Shown in pieces: positions 12,334 to 24,996 of a DNA stretch of 64,000 nt; position 1 is the first letter of the stretch; each line of letters starts with the position of its first letter. Source of the DNA: Paralithodes platypus (Eukaryota > Arthropoda > Malacostraca > Decapoda > Lithodidae). Position numbers and translations under genes: made by a program. Location: the NCBI GenBank assembly GCA_032716605.1, contig CM064580.1, positions 37,492,573 through 37,556,572 of the forward strand. The letters are read 5' to 3'. The notes beneath the pieces were generated by a model. That model searched no databases, had not been told where the DNA came from, and worked only from the letters and a program-made list of their open reading frames with translations.

Positions 12334-14164
12334 GTGTAGCCAAGTTTATCAAAACATCGATTGTCTAGCAAAACAAGCATTTTCATAATATCAATCATTA
12401 CAGATTAATCGAATCAAGAGCAAATCAGAATCTCTAATTGTATAAGGGAAAATTAATGTACAAATCCTTAATAATATTATTTACATGGGGAAGGCAAATT
12501 AAGTATGAAGAGTAAATATATAATATATATACCGGTATATATATATAAATATTTTTAAAAATATTATTCATATGTTGATGAACTCGCACACATTACTTAC
12601 TCTAGTGTGGAAAATGTTACTATGTACAAAACGGGTGTGACTGTGAGATCCCAACTTTGATCGGTAATCATAATTATTTGCATTACTTTGCCCAGATTAA
12701 TGTTCTTTATCAGCTTATAGTAACCTAGGATTGGCAACGTAGCCCTCACTATCATTCACAGGTACAAAATCTACTCAACTTCTTTAAATGGTACGCGTGA
12801 CACTCTCTGATATGCTTCGTATATAATTATGCTTTATCTCGAATTGATTACTTGTGGTTCTTTTAACTACCCTGTATGTCCCTTCAAACTTGGTATCTAG
12901 CTTTGATGACTTTTAAAAAATCTTTAACATGACCGTGGCATTAGGGTTTGGGTATTAGGTTATTGAGCATGCAGACTTATGTTGCCTGTTAACTAAATAT
13001 ATAGTTGCTTGGGCTAATTTATCATGAATTCCTTGATATAGTTCTTGAATCTACTATTAGTCATATAGCAACGAAATGAAAGAGAGTTTGTTGCAAGTTG
13101 AAGAACACATTTGACACGATTCCGGCAGAAACATAATGATTTTGATATGTTTTTTATTATGAAGGCACCATACCGTCTGTCTATATGCTTCCTCCTTATT
13201 GTGGACGGCATTAGACAAATATGAGAAAACCAAGGTTTTTGTTACAATTCCATTCACTCACTCTCACTCTCTACCTGAGCTGTACAAACACATTGAAAAT
13301 TATAGCCAGATGTTTGGCAAATATATATTTGTGTTATCAAGTAGAGGAAATAAGTGTAATAGAATAAAACCTTGAATTATCATTGTGAACATTGGATTCC
13401 ACTAATATGTTATTATATGTTTAACTTCGTCTTAATTTGCATGAGGACAGTAGGTCATAACATGCCATAATAAGTATTAGTCAAGCAAATTAACATTGCT
13501 GTAGTCAGACTTTGTCTATTGTCAATAGATAGTTTTATATGAATTAAATAAAAAAGGATTTTGTTCAGTAAAATATTATTACGGTATGCAATTATCCACT
13601 CATAGTGAGACTTATACAGGGATGTATTTTGGATCAACGCATAGGGCAATGCATGGTAAAAAGAATAAAAGCATAACTAATATCTTAGGCCTAATAGTTT
13701 TTCATACAAATTTCTATGCATACACAACACTCATACCAGTCAAAAGACAGTCAAGTTACCGAAAAACATAGCTGTTGGTCCAGCATACTGTCACCATTAT
13801 GCAATTATGAAAGATATTCACTTGTATTGGGCTTATAATATATACTATTGCTAATAATATAAAACGCTCCCAACTGCACAGAGACGGAATTTAAAGGCCT
13901 AAGGTGGCACAGAATATATCTGGACTGCCGAACCTACACTTACTATGTCTGTCTCTCCCACTAAACGGGTGATGCAGCCTGACACACTATAGTTTTCACT
14001 TTACCAGCAAAACTCATCATAGCTTAATTTGCACGCGGGTCACATTGCAAGTTTTTGTTTACCAGGTTGAAATAATTTAGTCACACAATTTGCGTGGTTG
14101 TCTACTTTCGACAAAGCCTTCAACACACGCGATTAGTGGTTCTGAGCACCAGAGGGTTAATAAG
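12334..14164. other. no gene recognised
   Basis: About 1.8 kb of AT-rich sequence. It includes a short TATATACCGGTATATA palindrome near 12530. I find no coding motif, RNA gene or repeat family member. Confidence 0.5.
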
Positions 14165-14560
14165 CCATAACAACATACAATAACAACATAGCAGCACCAC
14201 CTCTACTAATTCCACCACCACCACCACCACCACCACCACCACCACCACCACCACCACCAACACCACCATCACAACACCTCAACCATCACAATAATATCAC
14301 CATAACCGAGGAACACCAAGAACCGCGGGGAGAACCAAAACAAAATAATATATAAAGGTCCAACAAAGCCCAATACCACCAACGACTTCAACAACAATAT
14401 CACCACCACCATCATCAATATCACCATTCTTACACCACAACACCATCACTACCACTAGGCACCACCATAACCAAAACAACAACACTGCACCACAATAATT
14501 GAACCATAACCAGAGCTCCAGGAACCGCAGGAAGCACCAATAACAAAGAAAATAAAGGCG
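14165..14560 (+). repeat. CCA/CAA-rich low-complexity block
   Basis: A perfect (CCA)n core spans 14211-14259. Irregular ACC/CAA/ATC triplets extend on both sides. Hydrophobic minus-strand frames here come from the triplet composition. Confidence 0.9.
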
Positions 14561-15691
14561 TCCCAACACGCCAATACCCAGACACATTACTGAAGATTAG
14601 TTCGTATAAAGTGGGCAACATTTCCGGGGTCCTTCCAATGAAAATACCCTCTCAAGACCTTTAGAAATCCGCGACAAATACGTCCAAAGGTGAAATAACA
14701 AGACTATTTTATCCCTCCGTGGTTTTCGACAACGGTTGTCTTTATCTTCAGAATGAAACTCATTGTATGGATACCGCCGTCTAAGATCATTTATCAGTCT
14801 TGTCACCGATACCAATATCATAGATTCCAGAAATGTTGCCGATTAACATCATAGAGCTTCGACCCCCTTCCAACACTATAGTCTGACCGTCCACGGATAA
14901 CAACAGCTGATATGGTGATTTGTTGCACATAGTTTGTTGACTTGAATGCTCGGTGTTGTGTATATTGTTGTGGTTGGTGGAGCCAGCCACTGTTGTATGT
15001 TTGCTGGTGTTTTGTTGGAAGTTAGGCAGCACAGACTTCAAACTGGTGTTTGTTATTATTTTCCGTTTTCATCTGGGAACATAAACACGCGTACACGGTA
15101 CACACACTCAAATACGCGAAATATACATGCAAGGTCGCTCGCAAGCTTTTTACGCACGCGCACACTCTACTTTAATAAGAAATATAGTTAGCATTAAATT
15201 ATATACTATGTACTGATAACGTAATTATATATAGTATACCAAACCTGACGTATGGTATAATAACGTTCTGTACCCTTATCAACGTGCAGTAACTTCAGCC
15301 AATCTCTCCTAACCTAATCTAGTACATTATTTTTCCAAGAAACATTCTGTTTCCCCATAATATTTAATCACAGCTAAAAGTGTTAATTTATATTCTCGTT
15401 ACTCTCCTCACATACTCTCTCTTTCTCTCTCTCCACCACTCCACGAGCCGCTTCCTTAAATGAACAATTAAACTTTTCTCCAGCCAACTCACAGTAAGAA
15501 AAAATAATGATTGCACTAACTTTTCGCCACTCACACGGATCATTTTTCACCCACACTCAACACGCCTTATTTCCCTCCTCCCCCTTTCCTTCGTCTTTCT
15601 TCATGTCAATTCCTCCTCCTCCTTATTCATATTACACTACTACTCCTCTTCACCCCTCCCCTCCTTGGACCCTTATCAATTTCCTAATAAA
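14561..15691. other. no gene recognised
   Basis: Mixed-composition sequence with a pyrimidine-rich patch at about 15410-15660. I see no supported gene. Confidence 0.45.
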
Positions 15692-15902
15692 TTAAGGGGG
15701 GATTGGCCGGTTTTCTGGACCACTTTCTTCCTCATGTTTAGCCCCATTAGTTTTCAGATCTTAAGATGCTTGCCTCATTAATTAGTCGATTTCAAGACCT
15801 GTCGCTCCATTTCTTCGTTAATATTTAGACCTTTCGTGCTATTTAGGTGTCAATTTTTTCCCTGGCGAACGATAGTGAGCCTGTAATGTTGGAAGAACCG
15901 GC
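15692..15902 (+). mobile_element. M2 element, copy b (left half only)
   Basis: It starts with TTAAGGGGGGATTGGCCGG and follows copy e (45340) through TGGCGAACGATAGTGAGCC. Similarity stops at about 15902, before the central palindrome. The right half is missing. Confidence 0.7.
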
Positions 15903-15990
15903 AGTTCTCAAAATATGGTAGCCATAATACCCAACATATATGAGTGTGGTGCAGTTAATATCAGGCTAACTGAATATTTGATCTTATACC

Positions 15991-16260
15991 TATGAATACT
16001 GTTGTTATTTGAGGAGAGCAGGGTGAACTAAGTATTGTAATGTATGAATACTGTTGTTATTTGAGGAGAGCAGGGTGAACTAAGTATTGTAATGTATGAA
16101 TACTGTTGTTATTTGAGGAGAGCAGGGTGAACTAAGTATTGTAATGTATGAATACTGTTGTTATTTGAGGAGAGCAGGGTGAACTAAGTATTGTAATGTA
16201 TGAATACTGTTTTTATTTGAGGAGAGCAGGGTGAACTAAGTATTGTAATGTATGAATACT
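15991..16260 (+). repeat. 52-bp tandem repeat, five copies
   Basis: Units begin TATGAATACTGTTGTTATTT at 15991, 16043, 16095, 16147 and 16199, and a sixth partial unit starts at 16251. Copies are nearly identical; the fifth has one G to T change. Such homogeneity implies recent expansion. Confidence 0.95.
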
Positions 16261-16296
16261 TTCCACATTTGTTCTGTTAGTTCCTGCAGGCGATTT

Positions 16297-16657
16297 TTAA
16301 GAGGAGATGGCCCGTTTTTTTGTGGTCCCCTTTCTCCCTCGTGTTAAGCCCCATTTTGTTTGGAGATTATAAGACGTTCGGCCCATTAGTTTGGCGATTT
16401 TAATACCTTTCGCACCATTTCGTTGTCAATTTTAAGATCCTTCGTGCCATTTATGTGTCTATTATTTCTTGGCGAGCGATAGCGAGCCTGATATTTTAAG
16501 AGGAACTGGCCTTTGGCCAGGACATTTTTCTACCGAAAAATGTATCTGGAAGTGGAAGGGGGGTCTAGGTTTGTTTTCTATTAAACTTGATGGAGGTCTA
16601 GCGAAGAAACTATGAAATAATTGAATTAATAGACCAAACAAACGGCCCATCTACCTA
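16297..16657 (+). mobile_element. M2 element, copy c
   Basis: It begins at TTAAGAGGAGATGGCCCG, carries GGCGAGCGATAGCGAGCC (about 16472) and the central palindrome ACATTTTTC/GAAAAATGT (about 16527), and ends with a degraded right end near CCCATCTACCTA. Confidence 0.7.
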
Positions 16658-17038
16658 CAGGAGTAAGCACTTCTAACGTACTTCATGGTACGGCACTTTT
16701 CATAAGTGGGGGCTGGGACTGCAAAGACAGCATTCTGCTATGCTATGATTTTCTTCTAATTTATTGTATTTGACGTTTCGCTATCTCTACTAGAACTACT
16801 GTATGTTATGGCCACCTCGTTAGGATCGGACGATTGGTGTGGTCAGTGTATGTATATAAATCTTCTATATGTATGTCATCTCCTCTTCCTTCCCTTTCCT
16901 ATCGTTCTCCTTCTTGATATATTATTATCATGATGACCATTCTTCTCCTTCCCCCCCTTCCCCCCACCCCCTCGCTTTACCCTTCCTCCTCCTCTTTCTT
17001 GGCAAGTAATATCTTCCTTGAAAGCAATCTATTACTGT
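16658..17038. other. no gene recognised
   Basis: Short unassigned spacer, pyrimidine-rich at 16880-17010. Confidence 0.45.
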
Positions 17039-17408
17039 TTAAGGTGAAGTATTGGTTATTTCTAGACCCCTTCTTCCTCATGTTTAGCCTCACTAGTTTT
17101 GAACATTTAAGACGTGCACCTCATTAGTTTGTCGATTCAAGACCTTTTGCCATATTTCTTTGTCGATATCAAGACTTTTCGTGCCATTTAGGTGCCGATT
17201 CTTTCCTAACGAGCGATAGCAAGCCTGTAATCTCAGAGAAGACGGCCTTCAGCACTGAATAGGCAGAGACATGCTTCTACAGAAAAATGTACCAATTCAT
17301 CTTGAAGGGGAACTTGAGGATGTTGTTTTAAAAATTGATGTCTAGGGGTGAAACTAAAATAATACATTTATAAATAAGTTAACAAATAAATAAACCCCAC
17401 CACCTTAA
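17039..17408 (+). mobile_element. M2 element, copy d
   Basis: It is bounded by TTAA at 17039-17042 and 17405-17408. The body aligns with copies c and e, but the shared motif is degraded (ACGAGCGATAGCAAGCC). This is the third M2 in the same orientation within 1.7 kb. Confidence 0.7.
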
Positions 17409-17805
17409 TTGAAGTTGAAAATAATAATTTTACCTGCTGATACTCATTCACGATCTCTCTCGCTCTCTCTCTCTCTCTCTCCCTCTCTCTCACTCTCATA
17501 TCTTGCCCCGTAAAAGAGTGACAGTGAGAACATTCGGTAGTTATTGACAACAGCTGGCCAATATACCCCCCTGCCGCCAGACGTAATATACTGATTGTCG
17601 GTGATAGTAGAAATGGTTGTAGCGGAATACTGATGGTGTGTCCGGGAGTTACGACAATATGTTAATGAGATGCTCGCTGTGATTTAGGCCCATTTATATT
17701 GTAATTATCGTTGGGAAAATAACTATTGCCTCCTATTCCTATGGCAGTTTGGCTAGCGCACTCTGATCACAACCAGTATTTGAGTTTGATTAAAAATATT
17801 TACGT

Positions 17806-17877
17806 ATGACCAGGTCAAGCCTCAAACTAGTACTGTAGCGTAGCAGACCAGCACCAAATCAACTAGATCACCTAGGA
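17806..17877 (-). repeat. tRNA-like SINE relic
   Basis: On the minus strand it reads through CTAGTTGATTTGGTGCTGGT and then a degraded B-box-like GTTTGAGGCTT. The relation to 18497-18565, which has a better B box, is clear. It has no credible cloverleaf, so it is a tRNA-derived SINE head and not a tRNA gene. Confidence 0.45.
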
Positions 17878-17942
17878 GCTATGAAAGTGATAGTTTCAGT
17901 TGGAACAAGTTCCATCCGCTCCGACTTGTGGTCGCGTAGTCT

Positions 17943-18030
17943 AATGCTGTTCACACATACAGTACACCCACACTCAAACAATAGTAACTAAGTATTAGAA
18001 AAGGGTATTTGCAACTGGGGCGCATTTATC
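17943..18030 (+). repeat. dispersed repeat, member 1
   Basis: The segment with TTCACACATACAGTACACCC and AGTAACTAAGTATTAGAAAA resembles 19997-20095 in the same orientation. The family is unknown. Confidence 0.5.
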
Positions 18031-18496
18031 CCATTGGCTGCGTAGACCGTTCTGGAACGCCATGGCAATTTATAGCAATTTCCAGGCTCTGAAAGTCTGT
18101 GGAGACGAGTGTGAGTAAACGGGAGCGCGGCAGGCCCCCATTCACTCTCCAGCCCGGCAGCCGGGGCACTGAGGGATGTGATCGGCCATATCTCGTTAGA
18201 CATATGCAGCACCGCCAAAGGCAAGTGTAGCGCGACAATGCTCATTATTAGCGACTATTTGCCGATGTCTATGGTAGCGCTGTGGATGAACCCTGCACGC
18301 TACGAAGTTCGTTCTAGTGTTATTCTGAAGCTCTTTTCTTCTAGTATTTGGATTAATACATTTCATTTAACTGAGACTCTTGCTTAATCATATAGGAGTA
18401 CCTGAATGAGCCCTAATATAGTGTAAACATGCCCATACCGTAAGTGTTAAGGCCTCACTAGTATATAAATAGAGCCCTACTGAATTAACATAATTT

Positions 18497-18565
18497 ACAC
18501 ATGACTAAGCCGAGCCTCGAACCCGAGCCTATAGATTAGCAGACCAGCACCAGGTCAACTATAGT
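18497..18565 (-). repeat. tRNA-like SINE relic
   Basis: The minus strand contains an A-box-like TAGTTGACCTGGTGC and a B box GGTTCGAGGCTC at roughly tRNA spacing. The stems do not fold into a regular cloverleaf. It is similar to 17806-17877. Confidence 0.5.
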
Positions 18566-18976
18566 CTGTTCATTATAGGTAGGCCAGAAATTTTAACTCT
18601 AACCTCTTGTAACTCTGGAAGGGTTTGAGCAAACGAGATGTAAATTATCACACCTATTCCCTGGTTGACTGTTCCCAATTGGTAGAAACATAAACTTGAT
18701 TACCTTAGTCCTTTTTTTAGTTACAGAGGTTAACCCACTCAGTCTAGCATAAGTTTCAGGGAAACTAATTTCCACGACCATTCAATCTCAAGCATGATTT
18801 ACACTACCGTGAGATGATACATGTATGATACTGATGTTTTTTTACCCATAATTGCCTCTAAATGTTATGTATTATACATCCAGATATAGAACAAGACCCA
18901 TACTATTATAAATAATTTAATTTATTAATTTCACTCCCAACACCAAACACTTCCCAATGAAATAACTGCAAGCATG

Positions 18977-19049
18977 TGGTCCTCCCGGGATTCGAACCTG
19001 GGTTACCACATACTGATGTTAAACACTCTAACCATTACACCATCAAGAC
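18977..19049 (-). repeat. tRNA-like sequence (SINE head or tRNA pseudogene)
   Basis: The minus strand starts GTCTTGATGGTGTAATGGTT (A-box-like) and has B box GGTTCGAATCC, ending GGGAGGACCA. The acceptor pairs over about 5 bp, but the D and anticodon stems do not pair properly and the T stem has a mismatch. I therefore do not call a functional tRNA. Confidence 0.5.
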
Positions 19050-19055
19050 AGTTAA

Positions 19056-20124
19056 AGGTTAAGTACATGACTACGATTTTATATCCATTTATCTTATACT
19101 GGCTATCAATCTAATCATGTACTCAGACCCAACTACACAATGAATAGCATAATGTTTAAGTGAAAGGAAAGGACATTTTATGGGGCACAGATTTCTAAGG
19201 ACCGACCTCGCTATGAAATGTTCCTGAACATATAGGAATAATCTAATTTGTTAATTTGACCAAACACTTCCCAATAACATAAATATCAAATTATCACATT
19301 GAAAATCAATATAACAGAACTGTTTAATATTTGTTTCGAGAAGATATGGCCTCAATTTTGTTACCTGTATTTACTGAACAAATTATGTACTCGGATATGA
19401 ATAAAAGTATTTTCTACGCTCATTCCAAATGTGTCACACATATGTATTCATCCTCTATAGTTGTTTTTATATGAATAAACACAAAATCTGTACTTGACAA
19501 GTTATGATTATTCTTGCCTAACCAAAATATTTGTTTTACATTATCAGCATATACTATATATAATAATAATAATAATATTATTCTAAGATACACAACCCTA
19601 TCATAAAGTATTACAAATACACTTACTCGTTGTCCAGACGCAACTTTCGCCATGTCTAAAGGGCCAGAGAACCGCAGCTTACCACTCAACCGACAGAGAA
19701 AAACTGATAAATCGTCCCCTCACTACTTACCACGAGGGTGGAGTTTGACTGATGTTGCCAAGGATTTCATTCACCATGACACCTCCGAAACTTATTGTAA
19801 CTCAATATTTACGCAATTCAAGTAATACATTTTAATTCAATTAATTTGTATAGTATTTAATTCGCGAATTGCATATATGTACATTTAGGGACACCTTTCC
19901 TGAATATGCGATTTCAGTATCCACGCACAAGAGAGTTAAAACTCAAGATTTCTAGCGTACCTATAATGTACAGGGTAGACCACCGAGAAAGTTACTTAAT
20001 GCCATTCACACATACACCCACACTTGAACACCAGTAACTAAATACTAGAGAAGGATATTTGCCCCTATAGGGTGCGTTTAATGCCTCACTAATATACACG
20101 AAAGGAGGCCATAAAACACCTATC
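19056..20124. other. no gene recognised, one dispersed repeat
   Basis: AT-rich. Segment 19230-19282 resembles 18905-18965, and 19997-20095 resembles 17943-18030. No gene is supported. Confidence 0.45.
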
Positions 20125-20957
20125 TTGTGATCTCTCTACTATCTCTAATTGGGGCAGAGAAAATCTTGTTACTTTCCAGTCTTCCAAAACTCAATTTCTA
20201 CATCTGTCTACTCGTCGCCCCCTTCCAGAAAACTATGACCTACTCTTCTACAACATGCAAATTAACCCTTCATCTTTTCTTAATATTCTTGGTGTCTCTT
20301 TTTCTTCTGTTCTCTCTTTGAAATATGATATTACCACTCTTTCTAAAACAGCATCCCAGAAGCTGGGTGTGTTCAACCGCCTCCAGAGGTTCTTTATCCT
20401 GCGTAGCTTCTTGCTCTGTACAGGAACACAGTGCGTCCATGTATTGAGTATTGTTCACATGTGTAGGGGGGATCCTCTCACACAGCACTTCTAGACAAAG
20501 TAGAAAAGAAAGCCTTCCGTTTAATTAACTCCCGTCCACTCACCAATTATCTGCAGTCTCTCTCTCTTCGCCACAATGTTGCATCTCTCTCACTATAATC
20601 AGTGTTCCTCAGAGCTCTCTCAGTGTATACCACCCCCTCTTCGTAGAGCACGTAACACCCGTCTAGCAAAACAATCCCGCCCCTACTCTGTGCAACTCTC
20701 CAACCCAAAGAGTGAAACGTTATTCTCAATCTTTCTTTTATTCAATAGCTGAGCTCTGGAACTCTCTCCCAGAATCAGTCTTTCCCACTTCCTATAACTT
20801 AAATTGCTTCGAACTCTGTGTGTCCTGCATTTTGGCTTGAACGTCCGAACGTCCCTTGATTTTGGCTCTGTCACTCTTTCAACTCTGGGAGAAGCACTCG
20901 CCTCAGACAGTTCTGCCTTTTATCTCCCTCACTCATTTAGAAAAAAAAAAAAAAAAG
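20125..20957 (+). pseudogene. decayed non-LTR retrotransposon 3' end (jockey-like)
   Basis: Conceptual translation across frames gives a post-RT region typical of jockey-type elements: NLVTFQSSKTQFLHLSTRR, then NILGVSFSS, then TASQKLGVFNRLQRFF, then a segment with EKKAFRLINSRPLTNYLQSL. Several stops and frame changes interrupt it. It ends in a run of about 17 A (20940-20956), as expected for a retrotransposed 3' tail. The last 230 bp recur inverted at 23754-24002 and, more diverged, at 29170-29545. Clade assignment is from motif style only. Confidence 0.7.
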
Positions 20958-22330
20958 TGCTAATGAATTACCATATTTCCAGGCATATTTTGATTCTCCC
21001 CACAACTGATGCCTTTGATCACTAACAATAATTAGGAACTTGATGTAATCAGTCTTTTTATGATTTTCTGTCTGGGGAAAAAAATATGATTTGTCTCTCT
21101 TTCACGTACATGTGTTTGTGTTTTGCGCGTGCACGCCATGTTTTTTTAACTGCAATAGCCTGGTTTTATGGATCAGATGAATAATTGAACATTATTAGTT
21201 TTTGATAAAAGATTTACAATTGCAATATACAACTGCATATGAAATTATCCTGATCTATAACCTAACCCTTTTCCTTCAGGCTCCTCTATAGGGATGACTA
21301 GGGATGACTATGCCACTGCAGTGTGTTTGTGTCTAATGCTTGTTTCATATTTTCTCGCCCTAGCACAAGAAGTATGGGAGCCAGTGGAACAAAGCTATTC
21401 TCATTGAGTAATTTCAGCTAAAATTCTCCCTTTAGCAATCTAGTGCATTCATTCATATTCCCTGTGGCCTTGAGAGGTGGTGGTGGCAGTCTCTTTGTTT
21501 AGCCAGGTGGAGGGGCCCCTGACTGAGCATATTATTCATTCCGTTTTTGTCTTCCTTCACTCACAATAACTTGATAAATTAAACATTTATGGAAGTAACT
21601 ATGGTGTTTGTTAGACACTATGAGTTATGACCTGTAACATGAGGTGAACTTCACATACATACCTGGTAAATAACTTGCACACTGAAATGTGGAAGGTTGC
21701 ATTACTAAGTTGCAATACACATTTACATATGGGATGGGTATTAGTCTGAAACTTGTCAATAATAAAAACAATAGTGTAACCAACAAATTGGTGACGTTTC
21801 TTGAATGAACTTAATCAACCTTGTTTACGGATCAGTACAACAGCTACCAGGAAACACTGATGGTGCTGCTGCTGTGGTTTCCCTCACTACTGTCACACGG
21901 ACTACTGTCCGGTCCTAAACGGATGTTTAGGACCGTTTGTGTCTGGGACCTTTAAGAGAGAGAGAGAGAGAGAGATTTATCAGTTATGAATATGTAGAAT
22001 AATACTAACGTTGACAAAATCCACATATATGTTAGTAATAATTTACCCTGAATTTTACAACTACTCAAAATAAATCAGACGGAGAACGATCTGACGACGT
22101 GTATGTAATATTTTGTTGTATACGTGATAAATTAACTACACGGATTTGTTCTGCCCGATTATGAATGAAGAATCCCAATAATTACTACATCTGGGTTCCA
22201 TAATAAAGAGAAATACGCAAATGATAAAATACATAAAGTAAATGTTTCAGTCCGCCTATTGATAACATCACCCTCCCACCAACCCCCTGGGCCCCATGGC
22301 TGCATGTTAGACTTTGAGTTACCAGGCTTG
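20958..22330. other. no gene recognised; small perfect hairpin at 21911
   Basis: This spacer has a perfect 10-bp stem, GGTCCTAAAC/GTTTAGGACC, with a GGAT loop at 21911-21934, and a short (GA)n at about 21955-21974. No coding evidence. Confidence 0.5.
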
Positions 22331-22336
22331 TATTAT

Positions 22337-22960
22337 GTTAATGTGTTCATGTTGGTGTGGTTGATGAGTTGGACATTATAGGATGGAGTTGTTGGTGGTG
22401 GTATTGATGTTGTTGGTGGTGGTGGTGTTGGTGTTGTATATGTTAATGTAGTTGTGTTGGGGTGGCTGATGAGTTGAACATTGTAGGATGGTGTTGTTGG
22501 TGGTGGTAGTGATGTTGTTGGTGGTGGTGGTGTTGTATATGTTAATGTGTTCATGTTGGTGTGGTTGATGAGTTGGACATTATAGGATGGAGTTGTTGGT
22601 GGTGGTAGTGATGTTGTTGGTGGTGGTGGTGTTGTTATTGGTGGTGTGTTGTATAATTATGTTAATGTGTTCGTGTTGATGTGGCTGATGAGTTGAACAT
22701 TGTAGGATGGTGTTGTTGATGTTGGTGGTGGTGGTGATATATAATATTAGTATGTTAATGTGTCCGTCTCGATGTGGCTGATGAGTTGAACATTATAGTA
22801 TGGTGTTGTTGTTGGTGGTGGTGGTAGCGGTGTTGTTCTTGGTATAGATGGTGGTAGTGGTATTGTTGAGGTATTATTGGTGGCGTTTATGTTGTTCTTT
22901 GTAGGAGTGATGCCGTTGGTGTCTGTGATGGTGTTGTTATTAGCGACAGTGGTGATGGAT
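22337..22960 (+). repeat. GGT/GTT-rich minisatellite, about 100-bp unit
   Basis: A phrase near GTTAATGTGTTCATGTTGGT begins units at about 22337, 22442, 22539, 22660 and 22755. Each unit continues with TGATGAGTTG(G/A)ACATT and a variable (GGT)n tail. The last 200 bp are degraded GGT/GTT triplets. A Pro/Thr-rich minus-strand frame is a by-product. Confidence 0.85.
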
Positions 22961-23753
22961 AAGGGGTGTTGCTAGACGTGGAGGTGGATTTCAATGTATT
23001 TAGTATTATTGATGGTGGCATGTTCGTATTTCATGCCATGTACGTTTTATCAATGCCTTTTTGCTCTTTTTGTCTGATATGCTTATGCCTCTTCCAGTTG
23101 TTTTACTGTCATACATACTTTGTCTTATCACTGTTAAACTGCATGTATGACAGACTGCGACTTTCTCCCATCATTTGTATGTTACCATATATATTAAAAC
23201 ACAGACCTCTATCTATGTATTGTAAAAAACCTGTTATCCTCCGGCAAATTGTGGGGGTGAGTGAGTATAGTGAGAAAAATTAAATTAAATGATCGATACA
23301 TGTTTTCATAATATGTGTTGCTAGTCCCAAACGCACGAGCAACTGTGGCCTTCAATCATCTGACACATCTCCTTTTATTCATGTACGTACATCAAACAAC
23401 ATGTAAATTACAAGTAATTTTAATACCCTACTGTGGAAAGACTAGGGATACACCACTCCTCCCCGGGCCTCACACACTGGCATGGCCCAGTCGTACTGAG
23501 CTCATGACGCTGGGGGCATTGCACTGGAAGATAGCCATCCGTAGTCTTTGCTTGAGCCAGAGAGTTTCCCGGGGTTCTCCTGTAACTTCTCTGATTTTGC
23601 GGCCTATTTCATTCACCATATTGAGGGTGGTAGGGCCGAACACTCCTGCTGTTTCGAATGCCAGACGCTCGAACTGATGACGTCTGGCGAGGACTTTATA
23701 TTTTTCTCGCTTTCTACTTTCTCCTATCCAGGCTTCACCTGATTCGTTAGCGC
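22961..23753. other. no gene recognised
   Basis: Two overlapping open frames of 105-120 codons occur here, but neither has a recognisable domain. I treat the stretch as unassigned. Confidence 0.4.
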
Positions 23754-24002
23754 TTTTTTTTTTTTTTTTTTTTTTTTATCTATGTGATTGAGGGAGGCAA
23801 AAGGCATAACTGCCTATAGCGAGTGCCTCCCCCATAGTTGAAAGAGTGACAGGGCCAAAATCAAGGGACGTTCGAGCCAAAATGCCTGGACACACAGAGT
23901 TTGAAGCAATTTAAGTCATAGGAAGCGGGAAAAACTGATTCTGGGAGATAGTTCCAGAGCTCAGCTGTTGAGTAGAAGAAAGTTTGAGAGTAACGTTTCA
24001 CT
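23754..24002 (-). mobile_element. LINE 3' tail fragment, minus strand
   Basis: It starts with about 24 T (the reverse of a poly-A tail) and continues as the reverse complement of 20710-20940, including TCAAGGGACGTTCGAGCCAA. It is a 5'-truncated copy of the same jockey-like family. Only the C-terminal coding end and the 3' UTR remain. Confidence 0.75.
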
Positions 24003-24009
24003 GGTTTTC

Positions 24010-24445
24010 ACTGGTTATTGAGAAAGTGTCAAAACATATGTTATTCCTTAGGCCAGATTGAGGATACAGGGAGAAGGGAGGAGAGGAAGTTCTAGTCCCA
24101 TGGCGGCGTGCAAACCAGTGTATTTCAGGGGCTTTTTCCTAGCCTTATATTGCCCCAACCTGGATCGTGCAGCTCCCTTGGTCCTTCAAACTAGACCTAT
24201 CACAGGTCGGGACGATTTTGCCAGATTTTCCCCTAAACCGGCAGGATGTCGATGGTCTAGGTTGGCTTTGGCTGTAGACAGTGGGTGAAGCTAATCAGCT
24301 TCTTTCTCTGCACCTCTCTTGCTCCTGTTCTGTGTTGTAACCACCAGAGATTGGCCTTGGTAGGAACTTGGGTAGAGTCCTGGATGATGGGGGGGCTGTA
24401 GGCGAAGTGGCAGAAGGGGTACTAGGGTGGTGACTGCTTCTTCCA
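24010..24445. other. no gene recognised
   Basis: Unassigned spacer between the LINE tail and the SINE. An open frame of 76 codons has no recognisable motif. Confidence 0.4.
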
Positions 24446-24455
24446 TCTCCCTGAA

Positions 24456-24986
24456 GTTGTTGTTGTTGTTCCCCAAGCTGCCTGGCCGAACAGCCCAAGG
24501 CCCCGAGCAAGGCCAAGGCCATAACCGAGCGCCCCCACAGAACCCTCCCTGCCGGCCACAATAAAACCTGGGTGACCGAAGCCACTCCATGGCGGGGAGC
24601 TGAGGAGGGTGCGGAAACGCCCGGGAAACTAAAGCCCCACCCAGGGCCCCGTGCCCTTCAGCATTAAGGAAGAGAAAGTTGAGGGGCCTAAAGGAAAAAT
24701 GTGACGGTTTGGCTTCCAATCTTGGTAGATTGGGAGGTCAATCCATGGAAGAGACGCCGTCACTTGAGATCTAGAAAATATATAAGTAAAAGGAACAGTC
24801 AGAGTAAGCTATGGGTATGGCGGAGATCGCTCAGTTCTCACTCTGATAGACCAACCCATCACTACATGACTAGAACCCAATCCTCTCAGCATCAGCTAGG
24901 AAAGGCCATAGAAAGCCGCCTTTGGCGGGGGGGGGGGGCGGGATATCTCCCCTATTTCAACCCCTTTCAAGGTTGGGCACCCACCC
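24456..24986 (-). mobile_element. SINE-like element with (AAC)n tail, minus strand
   Basis: The left edge is (GTT)n, the reverse of an AAC tail. The body is the reverse complement of 44386-44792, including GGCCAAGGCCATAA and GAGGAGGGTGCGGAAACGC. A 10-bp duplication TCTCCCTGAA flanks it (24446-24455 and 24987-24996). It is about 120 bp longer at its 5' side than the copy at 44386, so that copy is 5'-truncated. Hypothetical Trp/Gly/Gln-rich frames inside it are not genes. Confidence 0.8.
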
Positions 24987-24996
24987 TCTCCCTGAA

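Noticed and set aside
18977..19049. Functional tRNA gene
   Set aside because: The B box is good, but the D and anticodon stems do not pair and the acceptor stem is incomplete.
22333..22554. Pro/Thr repeat protein on the minus strand
   Set aside because: It follows directly from the GGT-rich minisatellite, and units differ by lengths that are not multiples of three.
24291..24719. Hypothetical protein with Trp-Pro-Trp-Pro and poly-Gln/Asn
   Set aside because: It coincides with the SINE-like element and recurs in the copy at 44579-44849. The poly-Gln/Asn is the AAC tail.
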